From NCBI GenBank assembly GCA_036012865.1, contig DASCQC010000004.1, forward strand, positions 3,499-67,498: a stretch of 64,000 nucleotides of DNA, written 5' to 3'. This document shows, piece after piece, positions 8,347 to 17,356 of this stretch (the stretch's first letter is position 1; each line of letters begins with the position of its first letter). The notes under the pieces were generated by a model. That model was not told where the DNA came from, ran no database searches, and was given only the letters and a program-made list of their open reading frames with translations. Made by a program: the position numbers and the translations under genes. The DNA is from DASCQC01 sp036012865 (GTDB taxonomy: Bacteria > Pseudomonadota > Gammaproteobacteria > Comchoanobacterales > Comchoanobacteraceae).

Positions 8347-9639
8347 ATGCAAGATCAGAATACTTTGAGTTCGACTCTAGAAAAAATCTTCTATAATACA
8401 ATTTTTTTCGGGATTAATTTAGGCAGTGCTTTTATTTTTTACGCACGGTTTGCTCTATTATCTAATGCTGATCTCCTTAGCTTTATTTATTCTAGTTTGG
8501 GTCTGGGGTCGAGTCTTGTGTTAGATTCGTTTTTCTTGGGGATGGTTTCATATTTTGCTATGATTCCTTTGTGGGCTGCCTTGAATACTATGCAATATCG
8601 AGAGGATGCTTATCTAGGCAAATATTTCGGGTTTTTGTTTGATAAAGTCATTTCAATTAGATCCTTTCGCTCTTTTGCCCTTAATTTAATGGCTGTTTTA
8701 GCACATGTGCCAATGGTATCCTCATTCGTTTTTCAAATAGCTTTCATGCTCACCAATGCTCTTGGTACTTTAATAGCTGGGTGTTATAACTTTTTGCTAA
8801 ACTTTACTTTCTATTCAGTTGTCTTCGCGTTTCTCGGGATGTTTTTAGGCGATGAGCACAGGATTCGGGGTAGGGAAGTTAGTTACCATGAGTATTTATT
8901 TCATTTTGCTCTTTTGTTTTTTGATAACGGTATATGGTTGGCTTTTTGTTTAATTTATACTGAAAAATTGATGGGTTATATATGCAGGGGCTTTGTTTTT
9001 AATGCGGATAAAATCTTGTGTTTGAATGCACTGATTACTTCGTTATTTTTATTGTTTGATGTCATATCTTGGGGTTCACAGGTCTTAAATCATAATATTG
9101 CTTTTGTTTGTTTGTCCTTTCTATCTGCTTACATGCTTGATTATTATTTCCATAACCGTGTCTATGCTTCCAAGTTTTTTTCCACACGTGTTCTTATTGC
9201 TTTATGTGTTAATATCATAGGCATAACATTTGCCCTGCCTAATGTCTTAACAGGGGTGTTAACTTTTGGCATAACTTTGATTACCCGTCACTTGATTGCA
9301 GTGCCTTGGACACCTCAAAAGGTGGCTTCAGATACTTCTAATTTACCAGAATTATTGTCTCGCACTGGATTATCTAATTTGATTAATGGTGTATTGGGAC
9401 CAGAAAATGACAAAGACAGGTATAAATTATTGGCTGTAGATGATTCAACAACGGGTGGTCTTTCGAAAATATTCCGTTGTAAATTGGTAGATTCTCTAAC
9501 TAAACCTGATGCGTTAAAACTCCAAGCTGCTGCTGCGGCGAGTAGTAGTTTTAAGAAACATGTAGCCTTTCGAATTCCAGAAGAAGGTGATGATTATGAG
9601 GTCTATTTAGGTAATCGCTCAGTTAATATAGAGATATAG
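8347..9639 (+). CDS. Multi-span membrane protein, paralogue of the previous gene
   Basis: A 430-residue protein starting at ATG 8347, preceded by GAGGATAA. It shares the N-terminal motifs LGSAFIFYARF, LSFIYSSLGLGSS and LDSFFLGM with the upstream gene, and the C-terminal membrane block LLFDVISWGSQVLN. The middle section (about residues 140-225) does not match its neighbour. The soluble C-terminal 110 residues, from about 320, lack the 20-residue repeats and instead contain an Ala-rich stretch near 395. The mosaic of shared ends and different middle and tail suggests duplication followed by fast divergence. Unknown function; probably inner membrane or secreted to a host membrane. Confidence 0.65.
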   Translation: MQDQNTLSSTLEKIFYNTIFFGINLGSAFIFYARFALLSNADLLSFIYSSLGLGSSLVLDSFFLGMVSYFAMIPLWAALNTMQYREDAYLGKYFGFLFDKVISIRSFRSFALNLMAVLAHVPMVSSFVFQIAFMLTNALGTLIAGCYNFLLNFTFYSVVFAFLGMFLGDEHRIRGREVSYHEYLFHFALLFFDNGIWLAFCLIYTEKLMGYICRGFVFNADKILCLNALITSLFLLFDVISWGSQVLNHNIAFVCLSFLSAYMLDYYFHNRVYASKFFSTRVLIALCVNIIGITFALPNVLTGVLTFGITLITRHLIAVPWTPQKVASDTSNLPELLSRTGLSNLINGVLGPENDKDRYKLLAVDDSTTGGLSKIFRCKLVDSLTKPDALKLQAAAAASSSFKKHVAFRIPEEGDDYEVYLGNRSVNIEI

Positions 9640-9789
9640 ATTGGCCTGTTTTGCTGTGAGCTGTTTTTTATCAGCACTTTTATTTAAGGTCTGCAGGAAG
9701 GTATCAAAATGAATTTCTATCAAAACCATCAGTTAGGCGGCTTTGATGGGTAAACCTCCTGTGTTAGTTAATGGGGTGGTTGGTTTTTT

Positions 9790-10788
9790 TCATTGACAGA
9801 TTTTTTCGGATAGATATCCTGCAGTAGCTGAATAAAACAATGAACGATTCCATTTTCTTAACGCTTTGAAGTTATCAAAGACTAATAAAGTAGGGCCGTC
9901 TTGAAGCTTAATAACCCATCCTTTTAGGTGTTCATGCTTTTTGTTTTTAGGGATTTTTACTCCGATTGATCGCCATGCTTGAACTGATTTCTTTTGTTCC
10001 TTCTCTAGACCACGAAGGCTTTCATCTAGGTAAGAAGGAAACTTGACTTCAACTCCCCAAGGTTGATCATTTCTCCAGCCATTTTGTTGCATGAAATTAG
10101 CCATGGACGCAAAAACGTCAGGCAGGGTGTTCCAAATATCTTTTTTGCCATCTAAATTATGATCAACTGAATAATGATACCAGGTGGAAGGTAAAAATTG
10201 AGGGTGACCGGATCCTCCTGCCCACTCTCCTTTGAAGTCTTCAAGTTTGATGTGATGGTTGTCGACCATCATTAATGCGTACATGAGTTCACTCCTAAAA
10301 AACTCTCCGCGACGTGGGTCATAGGCCAAAGTTGCCAAGGCATCGATAACAGGGAACCTTCCTTTGTAATAACCATACGCAGATTCCATACCCCATAAGG
10401 TGATGATTAAACACTTGTTTACGCTGTAGGTTTGTTCAATGTTATGAAGTAGTTTATAGTGTTGTTTCATCAGCCTTTTTCCCTTATTAATGGTGTAGGG
10501 GTCTATTTTTTTATTGCGGTATTTGGTAAATGAAATTCGTCTTTTTGTTTGGGATTGATCAAGTTTGATTATTTGTTTAGAGGGTTTAACATCTTTTAAT
10601 GCTTTATCAAGGGTCTCTGGTCTTATTCCTTCTTCGATAGCTTCATTTTTGAGGTTCATCATCCACTGTTTCCACTCGGATGTTTCAGCAAGTGCCAGAG
10701 AGGGGGTGAGGTAAATTATGACAGCTAAAATAGTCAATGAAAATTGGTCATGTGTGAATAGCTGAAGGTTGTTTGATGTCCGTATCAT
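9790..10788 (-). CDS. Lytic murein transglycosylase, MltB/SltB family
   Basis: A 332-residue periplasmic enzyme that cleaves the MurNAc-GlcNAc bond of peptidoglycan to leave 1,6-anhydro ends. A hydrophobic segment at residues 17-33 ending LALA is a signal peptide. The catalytic Glu is E135 in WGMESAYG, followed by the family blocks DALATLAYDPRR and GGSGHPQFLPSTW. The usual motif is AGAMGQxQFMPSSY, so the Ala-Met-Gly-Gln part is changed to Gly-Ser-Gly-His. A short conserved domain follows but no C-terminal peptidoglycan-binding domain is evident. It stands alone, divergent from the DUF6356 gene. The exact subgroup (MltB or the MltB-2 group) is unsure. Confidence 0.85.
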   Translation of the reverse strand: MIRTSNNLQLFTHDQFSLTILAVIIYLTPSLALAETSEWKQWMMNLKNEAIEEGIRPETLDKALKDVKPSKQIIKLDQSQTKRRISFTKYRNKKIDPYTINKGKRLMKQHYKLLHNIEQTYSVNKCLIITLWGMESAYGYYKGRFPVIDALATLAYDPRRGEFFRSELMYALMMVDNHHIKLEDFKGEWAGGSGHPQFLPSTWYHYSVDHNLDGKKDIWNTLPDVFASMANFMQQNGWRNDQPWGVEVKFPSYLDESLRGLEKEQKKSVQAWRSIGVKIPKNKKHEHLKGWVIKLQDGPTLLVFDNFKALRKWNRSLFYSATAGYLSEKICQ

Positions 10789-10860
10789 TTTAACTTCCTT
10801 TGTGTAACTTATTTATTATACAATATAATTGTTGTGTTAATCAAGTTAATTGGAGAAATT

Positions 10861-11061
10861 ATGTTAGGTCGACATTTGAAAGAGATTAATCAGGGTTATT
10901 TTTGTCATCTGAAGGGAGCTCTTGGGTATGCCTGCAGGTGTTTTGTTGCATCTTTGTGCTTGTTTATTCATGCCTTATTTCCTTTTGTTTTAGAGAATAA
11001 GGGAGGGGATATTATCCGAAGCATCGATCAACAAATTCGTAAAAATAATAACAAATATTGA
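10861..11061 (+). CDS. DUF6356 family small membrane protein
   Basis: A 66-residue protein from the ATG at 10861, which has GGAG six bases upstream; a GTG at 10834 lacks a binding site. The sequence HLKEINQGYFCHLKGALGY followed by an Ala/Leu-rich segment with HALFPFVLE matches the DUF6356 pattern I remember (YxxHxxxAxxxG...LHAxxPFLFxxT). It has one hydrophobic segment at about residues 22-42 and is probably an inner-membrane protein. The function of the family is unknown. It lies 56 bases before the DegT aminotransferase and could share its transcript. Confidence 0.7.
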   Translation: MLGRHLKEINQGYFCHLKGALGYACRCFVASLCLFIHALFPFVLENKGGDIIRSIDQQIRKNNNKY

Positions 11062-11117
11062 CTTTGTTTTGTTACCATCACTAAACTAGTGAAAACATCA
11101 TTCAGTAGGTAGAGTTC

Positions 11118-12263
11118 ATGATTCCTTTTATAGATTTGCCAACCCAGCAACAACGTGTTAGACAGCAGATAGATCAAGCGATTTCTCGAGTACTTGATCA
11201 CGGTCAATACATCATGGGCCCTGAAGTTATCGAACTAGAAAAGATGCTAGCTGGGTACTGTCAAGCCCAACATGCCATGAGCTGCTCAAGTGGCACAGAT
11301 GCTTTATTGCTGATTCTAATGGCATTAGGACTGAAGCCTGATCAAGCTGTTTTAGTGCCTAGCTTTACATTTGCAGCTACCGCGGAGGTAGTCGCTCTGT
11401 TAGGAGCCAAGTGTGTTTTTGTGGATGTTGATCCAACAACATACAATATGTGCCCAAGCAGTTTGGAGCAAGCGCTTTCTCTATGTCATCAGAATCATTT
11501 GAGTCCAGCTGGAATTATTGCAGTTGATTTGTTTGGTCAAATGGCAGATTACCCTCACATAGAGGCCATAGCAGCATTGCATGATTTATGGGTGGTAGCC
11601 GATGCAGCTCAGAGCTTTGGTGCACAGATGCCGAGTGCTCAAATGGGTCAAGCAGGAATCGCTACCGCAACGAGTTTTTTTCCAGCCAAGCCCTTAGGTT
11701 GTTATGGGGATGGTGGGGCCATTTTTACGGACAACACTGAATTGGCAGAAAAGATTAAAAGTTTACGTGTTCATGGCCAGGGAGGTCACCGTTATGATTA
11801 TGCTCGCATAGGTATTAATGGCAGGTTGGATACGATACAGGCAGCTATCTTGCTTGAAAAGCTAAAGATATATCCCGAAGAGGTGATGAAGAGGCAGTCG
11901 GCAGCTGATCACTATCATTCAATCATGCAGACAGCTTTTAAGGTTCCTGAAGTTTTGGATGGGTGTCGATCCGTCTGGGCACAGTATACTTGTCAGGCAA
12001 GTTCAGAACAGGAAAGAGCAGGTTTTCAAAAGGCGTTGAGGGATCAGGGAGTTCCAAGTGTTGTTTATTATCCCAAACCCTTGCACACACAGCATGCATA
12101 TAAACACTTTCTTCTTGATGGGCAGTCGCTTGAGGTGTCTAATCACTTATCTCAAACTGTGTTTAGTTTGCCGATGCACCCTTATTTGAAAGAAGAGCAC
12201 TTTGATCTTGTTGCTAAGGCAGTTGAGTTTCACTTAGAGAATGCTTTAGAGGTTGTTGACTAA
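11118..12263 (+). CDS. DegT/DnrJ/EryC1/StrS-family sugar aminotransferase
   Basis: A 381-residue PLP-dependent aminotransferase that converts a 4-keto (or 3-keto) nucleotide sugar to the amino sugar. The N-terminus IPFIDLPTQQ and SCSSGTDALLL are family hallmarks. The ADAAQSFGA block holds the Asp that contacts the PLP ring, and SFFPAKPLGCYGDGGA holds the Schiff-base lysine, K191. Length is normal. Products of such enzymes go into O-antigen, lipid A-linked sugars or glycan decorations. Its 3' end overlaps the convergent gmhA by 50 bases. The exact sugar substrate cannot be told from sequence. Confidence 0.88.
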   Translation: MIPFIDLPTQQQRVRQQIDQAISRVLDHGQYIMGPEVIELEKMLAGYCQAQHAMSCSSGTDALLLILMALGLKPDQAVLVPSFTFAATAEVVALLGAKCVFVDVDPTTYNMCPSSLEQALSLCHQNHLSPAGIIAVDLFGQMADYPHIEAIAALHDLWVVADAAQSFGAQMPSAQMGQAGIATATSFFPAKPLGCYGDGGAIFTDNTELAEKIKSLRVHGQGGHRYDYARIGINGRLDTIQAAILLEKLKIYPEEVMKRQSAADHYHSIMQTAFKVPEVLDGCRSVWAQYTCQASSEQERAGFQKALRDQGVPSVVYYPKPLHTQHAYKHFLLDGQSLEVSNHLSQTVFSLPMHPYLKEEHFDLVAKAVEFHLENALEVVD

Positions 12264-12834
12264 ACCTTTCTTCAAGGGCTTGGCATAAAATATGGCCGAG
12301 ACAGATGTGAGCTTCTTGAATTTTAGCTGTAATTTCACTCGGCACGCACAAGCATTCATGGCAAAGATTTTTCATCTTACCCCCAGTCTTACCGCTGAGT
12401 CCAAATGTTTTTACCCCCATCGTTTTAGCTGTTAAAATGGCTTGGAATATGTTGTTTGAATTTCCAGAAGTAGAGATGGCAATTAAGCAATCTTGAGGGG
12501 TTGCTAGAGCTTCGATTTGACGGGAAAAAATGGCATCATAACTAAAGTCATTGCTAACTGCTGTGAGAATGGATGTGTCTGTTGTGAGGGCTAAAGCAGG
12601 GATGGCTTGACGGTTTTTTTGGAATCGACAAATGAGTTCAGCTGCAAGGTGTTGAGCATCTGCAGCACTACCACCATTACCCATGAACATTAATTTACCT
12701 CCTGACTGTAAACTATCCACACAACTGACAATGATGGTTTGTAGTGTTTGGTGCACCGTTGGGTTTTTTTCAATTGCAGCAAAGGTGTCTAAGCTTTGTT
12801 TGATTTCATGCTGGATAAGTTGAATGATGCTCAT
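12214..12834 (-). CDS. gmhA: Phosphoheptose isomerase GmhA (SIS domain)
   Basis: A 206-residue SIS-domain enzyme that converts sedoheptulose 7-phosphate to D-glycero-D-manno-heptose 7-phosphate, the first step of ADP-heptose synthesis for the LPS inner core. GNGGSAADAQHLAAEL carries the metal-binding His and catalytic Glu; TTDTS, SNDF and ISTSGNS bind the sugar phosphate; IQEAHICLGHILC carries the C-terminal Gln and His ligands. I start at ATG 12834, which has GGCGGA upstream; upstream codons in the same frame look unlike the family. DiaA is a close relative, but the conserved Gln/His/His residues favour GmhA. The WaaE-like glycosyltransferase near 3 kb fits a heptose-containing core. Confidence 0.85.
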   Translation of the reverse strand: MSIIQLIQHEIKQSLDTFAAIEKNPTVHQTLQTIIVSCVDSLQSGGKLMFMGNGGSAADAQHLAAELICRFQKNRQAIPALALTTDTSILTAVSNDFSYDAIFSRQIEALATPQDCLIAISTSGNSNNIFQAILTAKTMGVKTFGLSGKTGGKMKNLCHECLCVPSEITAKIQEAHICLGHILCQALEERFSQQPLKHSLSETQLP

Positions 12835-12953
12835 GGATTCCGCCTGGTAAAATATTACTATAAAGAGGAATACTTTTAACTGCAACTGAAAACAGAAGTT
12901 GCACGATGAACGGAAATGTTTTACTGTGACCTTATTTTGATAAGGATTAGCGC

Positions 12954-14462
12954 ATGGCAAAAGAGAAATTTAGTAAAACGGCAGTTGTACCTACGCGAGA
13001 GGAAGATTTTCCTGGTTGGTATCAGGCAGTTATCAAGGCTAGTGAATTGGCTGAAGTTTCTCCGGCTAGAGGGTGTATGATTATTCGTCCTTGGGGCTAT
13101 GCCATCTGGGAGCGCATGAAATCTCTTTTGGATGCAAAGATTAAGGAAACAGGGCATGAGAATGTCTATTTTCCTCTTTTTATACCTTTAAGTTACATGC
13201 AAAAAGAGGCGGATCATGTGGAAGGTTTTGCGAAGGAATGTGCGGTTGTTACTCATCATAAGCTAACGCAAAAGGAAGGGGGTGAGCTGGTTCCAGATGG
13301 TAAGCTGGAAGAACCTTATATTGTTCGCCCAACTTCAGAAACCCTGATCGGTGAAGCGTTTTCTAAATGGGTCCAATCTTATCGGGATTTGCCCATGAAA
13401 ATAAACCAATGGGCGAATGTTGTTCGTTGGGAAATGCGCACTAGAATGTTTCTCCGCACCGTTGAAATTCTTTGGCAAGAAGGGCATACCGTTCATGCAA
13501 CGAGTCAAGAGGCCAAAGCACATACACTCATGATGCTGGATGTATACCATCAGTTTGTTACTTCGGTTTTGGCCATTCCTGTTGTAAGGGGAGAGAAGAC
13601 TGAAATCGAAAGGTTTGCTGGGGCAGAAGCAACGTACACCATTGAGGCTCTTATGCAAGATGGTAAAGCTTTGCAATGTGGTACTTCACATTTTTTAGGT
13701 CAACATTTTGCTAAATCTGCTGATATTAGCTTTTTGGATGAGCATGGGCAACAGCAAACTGCCTGGACAACATCTTGGGGAATGTCTACTCGTCTGGTAG
13801 GTGCTTTAATTATGGCTCATGGCGATGATAATGGTTTGACCTTGCCTCCAGCCATAGCTCCCTTACAAATAGTTTTGTTACCGATTCTTCATCAATTAGA
13901 GAAAAAGGATGAAATCTTAGATTATTGTCATCAGATTAAATCTCAACTGGCTTCATTAGAGTGGCAGGGAGAAAAGATACGGGTGTCTTTGGATGATCGC
14001 CCTATGAAGGGAGGTGAAAAAAGTTGGCACTGGATTAAAAAAGGGGTTCCTTTGCGGATAGAAATAGGTGCGCGTGAAGTTGATCAGAAGAGGGTAAGTG
14101 TTTTTCAAAGAAACCAAGAGGTTAAAGCAAGACAGGTCATGGATCAAAGTGATTTGTCTACCTTTGTTGTGGGGACTTTAACAGATATGCAGGAAACAAT
14201 GTACTCTGAATCAGAAGGGTCGCTGAAGAAAAATACAGTTTTTATTAATAGCTTGGATGAGTTTAAGTCGTTTTTTTCAGAAAAAAAGTCAGGATTTGCT
14301 CGAGCTTATTGGTGCAATGATTCTGATAAAGAAGCGGCACTGGCTAAAGAATTTGGTGTTTCTGTGCGTTGTATTTTGAGTGAGGACCTTTCTCAAGAGC
14401 GTCGTTGTTTCTTATCTGGAAGGGAGGCTAAAGCTGAAGTATTATTTGCTAAAGCCTATTAA
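12954..14462 (+). CDS. proS: Prolyl-tRNA synthetase, archaeal/eukaryotic type (ProRS type 3)
   Basis: A 502-residue class II aminoacyl-tRNA synthetase that charges tRNA-Pro. The start (ATG 12954) has AAGGA seven bases upstream. Diagnostic stretches are RGCMIIRPWGYAIWE, RPTSETLIGEAFSKW, LKINQW-like MKINQWANVVRWE and TSWGMSTRLVGALIMAHGDD. These are the type 3 pattern seen in archaea, eukaryotes and some bacteria. The usual gammaproteobacterial enzyme is about 570 residues with an editing insertion between motifs 2 and 3; that insertion is absent. I infer replacement of the ancestral gene by transfer. Editing of mischarged Ala-tRNA-Pro would then need a separate protein. It is divergent from gmhA by 119 bases. 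Confidence 0.93.
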   Translation: MAKEKFSKTAVVPTREEDFPGWYQAVIKASELAEVSPARGCMIIRPWGYAIWERMKSLLDAKIKETGHENVYFPLFIPLSYMQKEADHVEGFAKECAVVTHHKLTQKEGGELVPDGKLEEPYIVRPTSETLIGEAFSKWVQSYRDLPMKINQWANVVRWEMRTRMFLRTVEILWQEGHTVHATSQEAKAHTLMMLDVYHQFVTSVLAIPVVRGEKTEIERFAGAEATYTIEALMQDGKALQCGTSHFLGQHFAKSADISFLDEHGQQQTAWTTSWGMSTRLVGALIMAHGDDNGLTLPPAIAPLQIVLLPILHQLEKKDEILDYCHQIKSQLASLEWQGEKIRVSLDDRPMKGGEKSWHWIKKGVPLRIEIGAREVDQKRVSVFQRNQEVKARQVMDQSDLSTFVVGTLTDMQETMYSESEGSLKKNTVFINSLDEFKSFFSEKKSGFARAYWCNDSDKEAALAKEFGVSVRCILSEDLSQERRCFLSGREAKAEVLFAKAY

Positions 14463-14502
14463 TGATTTTATAATGCGCAATATGTTATTTTGAGGGGAAA
14501 AT

Positions 14503-16389
14503 ATGTCATTAACAGAAATAAAAATACCAAAAAATAGTTTTAATTGTTTGTTTAATGCGTTGGGTAGTTATTTTATGACGCAACTGACATTAACCCCTGG
14601 TTGTGGTGATAAAGAACAAGCTTATTGCGAAAAAACCAAGAAATACCTTAAAGATCAAGTGTTTTTTAGGTTGTTGGATTGTCCTGAATTGTCTTTTTTA
14701 ACTCAAGAGGACGTTAATAATTTATATCAAAGCGTTATTGTACAACAAAAATTTTGTCGAGATGATAAAATTACATTGTTAGGGTGGATTTTAAGAGTTT
14801 ACCATATAACGTTGGAGCAAGATAAAACCTTGAAGGATGCGATCAACGATATAAAACATTTAGATGTTGATGATAAATCCAAGGAACAAAAAGATGACCT
14901 AGTATCGTTAGTTGAGTCATGGGGCCCATCACGTCAAGTTAGGTCATTGACTGCGACTGAATTGGCTAAAGTCAAGGATGCTCTCAAGCGGCTGAAAGAC
15001 TCTATTGAAGATCATTTTGTAGCCAATAAGGCTAATCTAAAACGTGTTTTATCAACAATCGATAAAAGCCCTTTTTTATCCAATGTAGAATCTACAAAAT
15101 TTTGTTATGAGGACAGTGCGTTGGCTCATCATCAACCTATGTTTCATTCTGAAAGGTATTCAGCAGACGAGCCGGAGTTAACTCGCTTGATGAATTTTTA
15201 CGATGATAATTTAAGGCAGACTGCCAGGGGAGTTTTACAGGCGAATAGAATTGAGATCTTAAAGCAGTGTTTAGTTCAGTTTGATAATACTTATAATTTA
15301 GAACAGCAATTTAAATTGCTCATGGATAAGTGTCAAGAGAAGACACTAGATACTGACGGTGCGAGTGATCTAGATAGCTTATGCAAAGTGCTGACGAGGG
15401 GCGAGACGGGCGATGAAGGCGGTATTGGTTATAGTTTTGATAATCGTATGTTTTTTATGCTATATCTGTCTTTTCTTCCGGACAATCTGAAACAGACAGG
15501 TACGGAGAAAGAGGTTGCCTTGTATGAAGGTTTTTGTAAAAAAATTCTGGGTGTTCAAACATTGATTCTGAAAGAGGATTTGACTCATCAAAGTGAAGAT
15601 TATTTTATTAGCTCATTACTTTTACAAACATACTCTAAGGAATTTGGTGGAAATATTAGGTCAAGGGTTGATTTAAATGATGAGCTAAAAGCCAGACCAG
15701 AAAGATACTTTGGGTTGATTGATAAGTTGCAAAAACAAATTAAACCACTGCCACGCTTTTTTTATAATAATGATAGTAATGAGATCAGTGATGTTAATAA
15801 AGAGGCTGAGCACTTTATATATTATACTGTTAAACCTTATAGCCCCCGCCCTATCATAAGGCAATCGGTTAATGATATTGTGCTGGAAAATTTCGATGAT
15901 TTTGTTGGTTTTTTAAAAGATATGTGCGTGTTTGGAATAAGGTTTGGGGGGGGGTATAATTATCAAAATAGAAGTTTAATGGTTAATAGGTTTATGCAAT
16001 TAAAGATCCAGAGTCAATTTCTTAAATCACAACAGCAACAAGATGCTGCAGGTGTTTTTGAAGCTGCTTTTAGTGATGCCAAAATCAGTATGAGGGAGAT
16101 ATTTAAAAATCAAGATGAAAAATGTAGGGTTGATGAACTTAATAGATTCAAGAGCAAAATAGATCAATACCTTCTCAATGAGTGTATAAAAAGCGAAAAT
16201 AGCTGGACCCAGTTAATTCATGACGTATGTTGTGCTGTATTTATTGTGCCTTTATTCATTCGGAGGATTGAGGAAAATGTTTTTGGGCTTCTCAAAGATC
16301 AGTCTATATTCGCACGAAGGACTTATCATCAGACCCTGCTTGATGACTGTGTCAAAGGCGCCAGTGAATTTACTTTCTCAAAGGATTAA
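14503..16389 (+). CDS. Large hypothetical protein with N-terminal Cys motif (possible cysteine-protease-like effector)
   Basis: A 628-residue protein starting at ATG 14503 after GAGGGGAAAAT. It is soluble and mostly helical in look, with one hydrophobic stretch near residue 580. I recognise no family. The N-terminus KNSFNCLFNALGSYF places a Cys at position 15 in the pattern NCxxNALG, which resembles both the OTU-type active-site Cys box and the NCGTHAIG box of the two paralogues at 19.7-22 kb. A His cluster at residues 209-215 is one candidate for the partner residue, but no convincing His motif stands out. It lies 40 bases after proS but ends before a tRNA, so it may share the proS transcript. 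The protease idea is weak inference. Confidence 0.6.
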   Translation: MSLTEIKIPKNSFNCLFNALGSYFMTQLTLTPGCGDKEQAYCEKTKKYLKDQVFFRLLDCPELSFLTQEDVNNLYQSVIVQQKFCRDDKITLLGWILRVYHITLEQDKTLKDAINDIKHLDVDDKSKEQKDDLVSLVESWGPSRQVRSLTATELAKVKDALKRLKDSIEDHFVANKANLKRVLSTIDKSPFLSNVESTKFCYEDSALAHHQPMFHSERYSADEPELTRLMNFYDDNLRQTARGVLQANRIEILKQCLVQFDNTYNLEQQFKLLMDKCQEKTLDTDGASDLDSLCKVLTRGETGDEGGIGYSFDNRMFFMLYLSFLPDNLKQTGTEKEVALYEGFCKKILGVQTLILKEDLTHQSEDYFISSLLLQTYSKEFGGNIRSRVDLNDELKARPERYFGLIDKLQKQIKPLPRFFYNNDSNEISDVNKEAEHFIYYTVKPYSPRPIIRQSVNDIVLENFDDFVGFLKDMCVFGIRFGGGYNYQNRSLMVNRFMQLKIQSQFLKSQQQQDAAGVFEAAFSDAKISMREIFKNQDEKCRVDELNRFKSKIDQYLLNECIKSENSWTQLIHDVCCAVFIVPLFIRRIEENVFGLLKDQSIFARRTYHQTLLDDCVKGASEFTFSKD

Positions 16390-16394
16390 ATACC

Positions 16395-16424
16395 TTGACA
16401 GGGACTGAAGAATCTTGCAATATT
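16395..16424 (+). promoter_or_regulatory. Probable sigma-70 promoter of tRNA-Thr
   Basis: A perfect TTGACA at 16395-16400 is followed 18 bases later by AATATT (4 of 6 matches). The tRNA begins 12 bases further on, the expected spacing for a short tRNA leader. Confidence 0.6.
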
Positions 16425-16435
16425 ACCCAATGAAT

Positions 16436-16508
16436 GCTGGCGTAGCTCAGTTGGTAGAGCAGCTGATTTGTAATCAGCCGGTCGTAGGTTCGACTCCTAT
16501 CGCCAGCT
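16436..16508 (+). tRNA. tRNA-Thr (anticodon TGT)
   Basis: The acceptor arms GCTGGCG and CGCCAGC pair fully. The D arm (GCTC...GAGC), the anticodon stem with loop TTTGTAA and the T arm (GTAGG-TTCGACT-CCTAT) are all intact. CCA is not encoded. Confidence 0.96.
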
Positions 16509-16523
16509 TGCACCCTATTTTCA

Positions 16524-17354
16524 ATGCTAAAAGAATTAACTATGGAATCCGTATTTAGGCGAGTAAAATCCGGTTATGAAGCATCAGCTTCAGGCTGTGC
16601 GGGATGGTACCCTGATGTGTTACATGGGGGAGCTGTGGCTGGTTTTATCAGTCACTTTTGTACGTCATACCCTACGAGCAAACCGATGCGGTTAGCCAGA
16701 GTGACGGTTGATTTATTTAAACCCGTTATCAGAAATCATTTGGAAGTGTCTGTTGAGGTTCTCAGGAACAGTAAAAACCTACAAGTACTTGAGGCTAAGC
16801 TTTTACGAAAAGGCTCTTTAGTTGCCAAGGCATCAGTTTTAAAGATTCGTGAGAATGCATCGATAGGTTTAGCTTGTCATGACTCAAGTGATAAACTTGA
16901 TTTTCCTGACCCAGTGAATGTTTTTAAATTAACAAACCCCTCCATGAATGAAATTAGAAATTTTGCTAAGGATGCGGTCGAAATCAATAGAGTAGAGGGG
17001 ATGCCCTTTGACGAAGACGGCCCTGGAAGTCTGTGGATACGACCCAAATTAAATTTGATAGAAGGTGAGTCAATGCACCCAGGCATCAGTGCCATTGTTG
17101 CTGCAGATTTTGGGAATGCTATTTCTAGTGTATTTCCCCTTGATTCGCATATTTATATCAATGCTGATTTAGGGGTTGAATTTTATCGAATGCCTCGAGG
17201 TGAATGGATAGGTGTGGAATCAATCACTCATAATACTCAGGATGGAGTTGGGTTGGTTCAAACGAAATTGTATGATCGTGAAGGTTTAATAGGAGGGGCT
17301 CATCAGTGTCTTGTGATGGATACCCGTGAACATTTTTTCAAAGGAGTAAATTAA
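16524..17354 (+). CDS. Acyl-CoA thioesterase-like protein (TesB-type double hotdog)
   Basis: A 276-residue protein with two hotdog-like halves. WYPDVLHGGAVAGFI is the typical N-terminal hotdog helix motif with the His-Gly-Gly turn, and TVDLFKPV gives the central strand. The second half has SAIVAADFGNAIS and the strand INADLGVEFYRMP, matching the C-terminal half of TesB-like thioesterases that hydrolyse acyl-CoA to free acid and CoA. Two ATGs (16524 and 16542) are possible starts; neither has a strong binding site. It follows tRNA-Thr closely and ends two bases before rdgC, so it is probably co-transcribed with rdgC and tyrS. The substrate is unknown. Confidence 0.72.
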   Translation: MLKELTMESVFRRVKSGYEASASGCAGWYPDVLHGGAVAGFISHFCTSYPTSKPMRLARVTVDLFKPVIRNHLEVSVEVLRNSKNLQVLEAKLLRKGSLVAKASVLKIRENASIGLACHDSSDKLDFPDPVNVFKLTNPSMNEIRNFAKDAVEINRVEGMPFDEDGPGSLWIRPKLNLIEGESMHPGISAIVAADFGNAISSVFPLDSHIYINADLGVEFYRMPRGEWIGVESITHNTQDGVGLVQTKLYDREGLIGGAHQCLVMDTREHFFKGVN

Positions 17355-17356
17355 TC

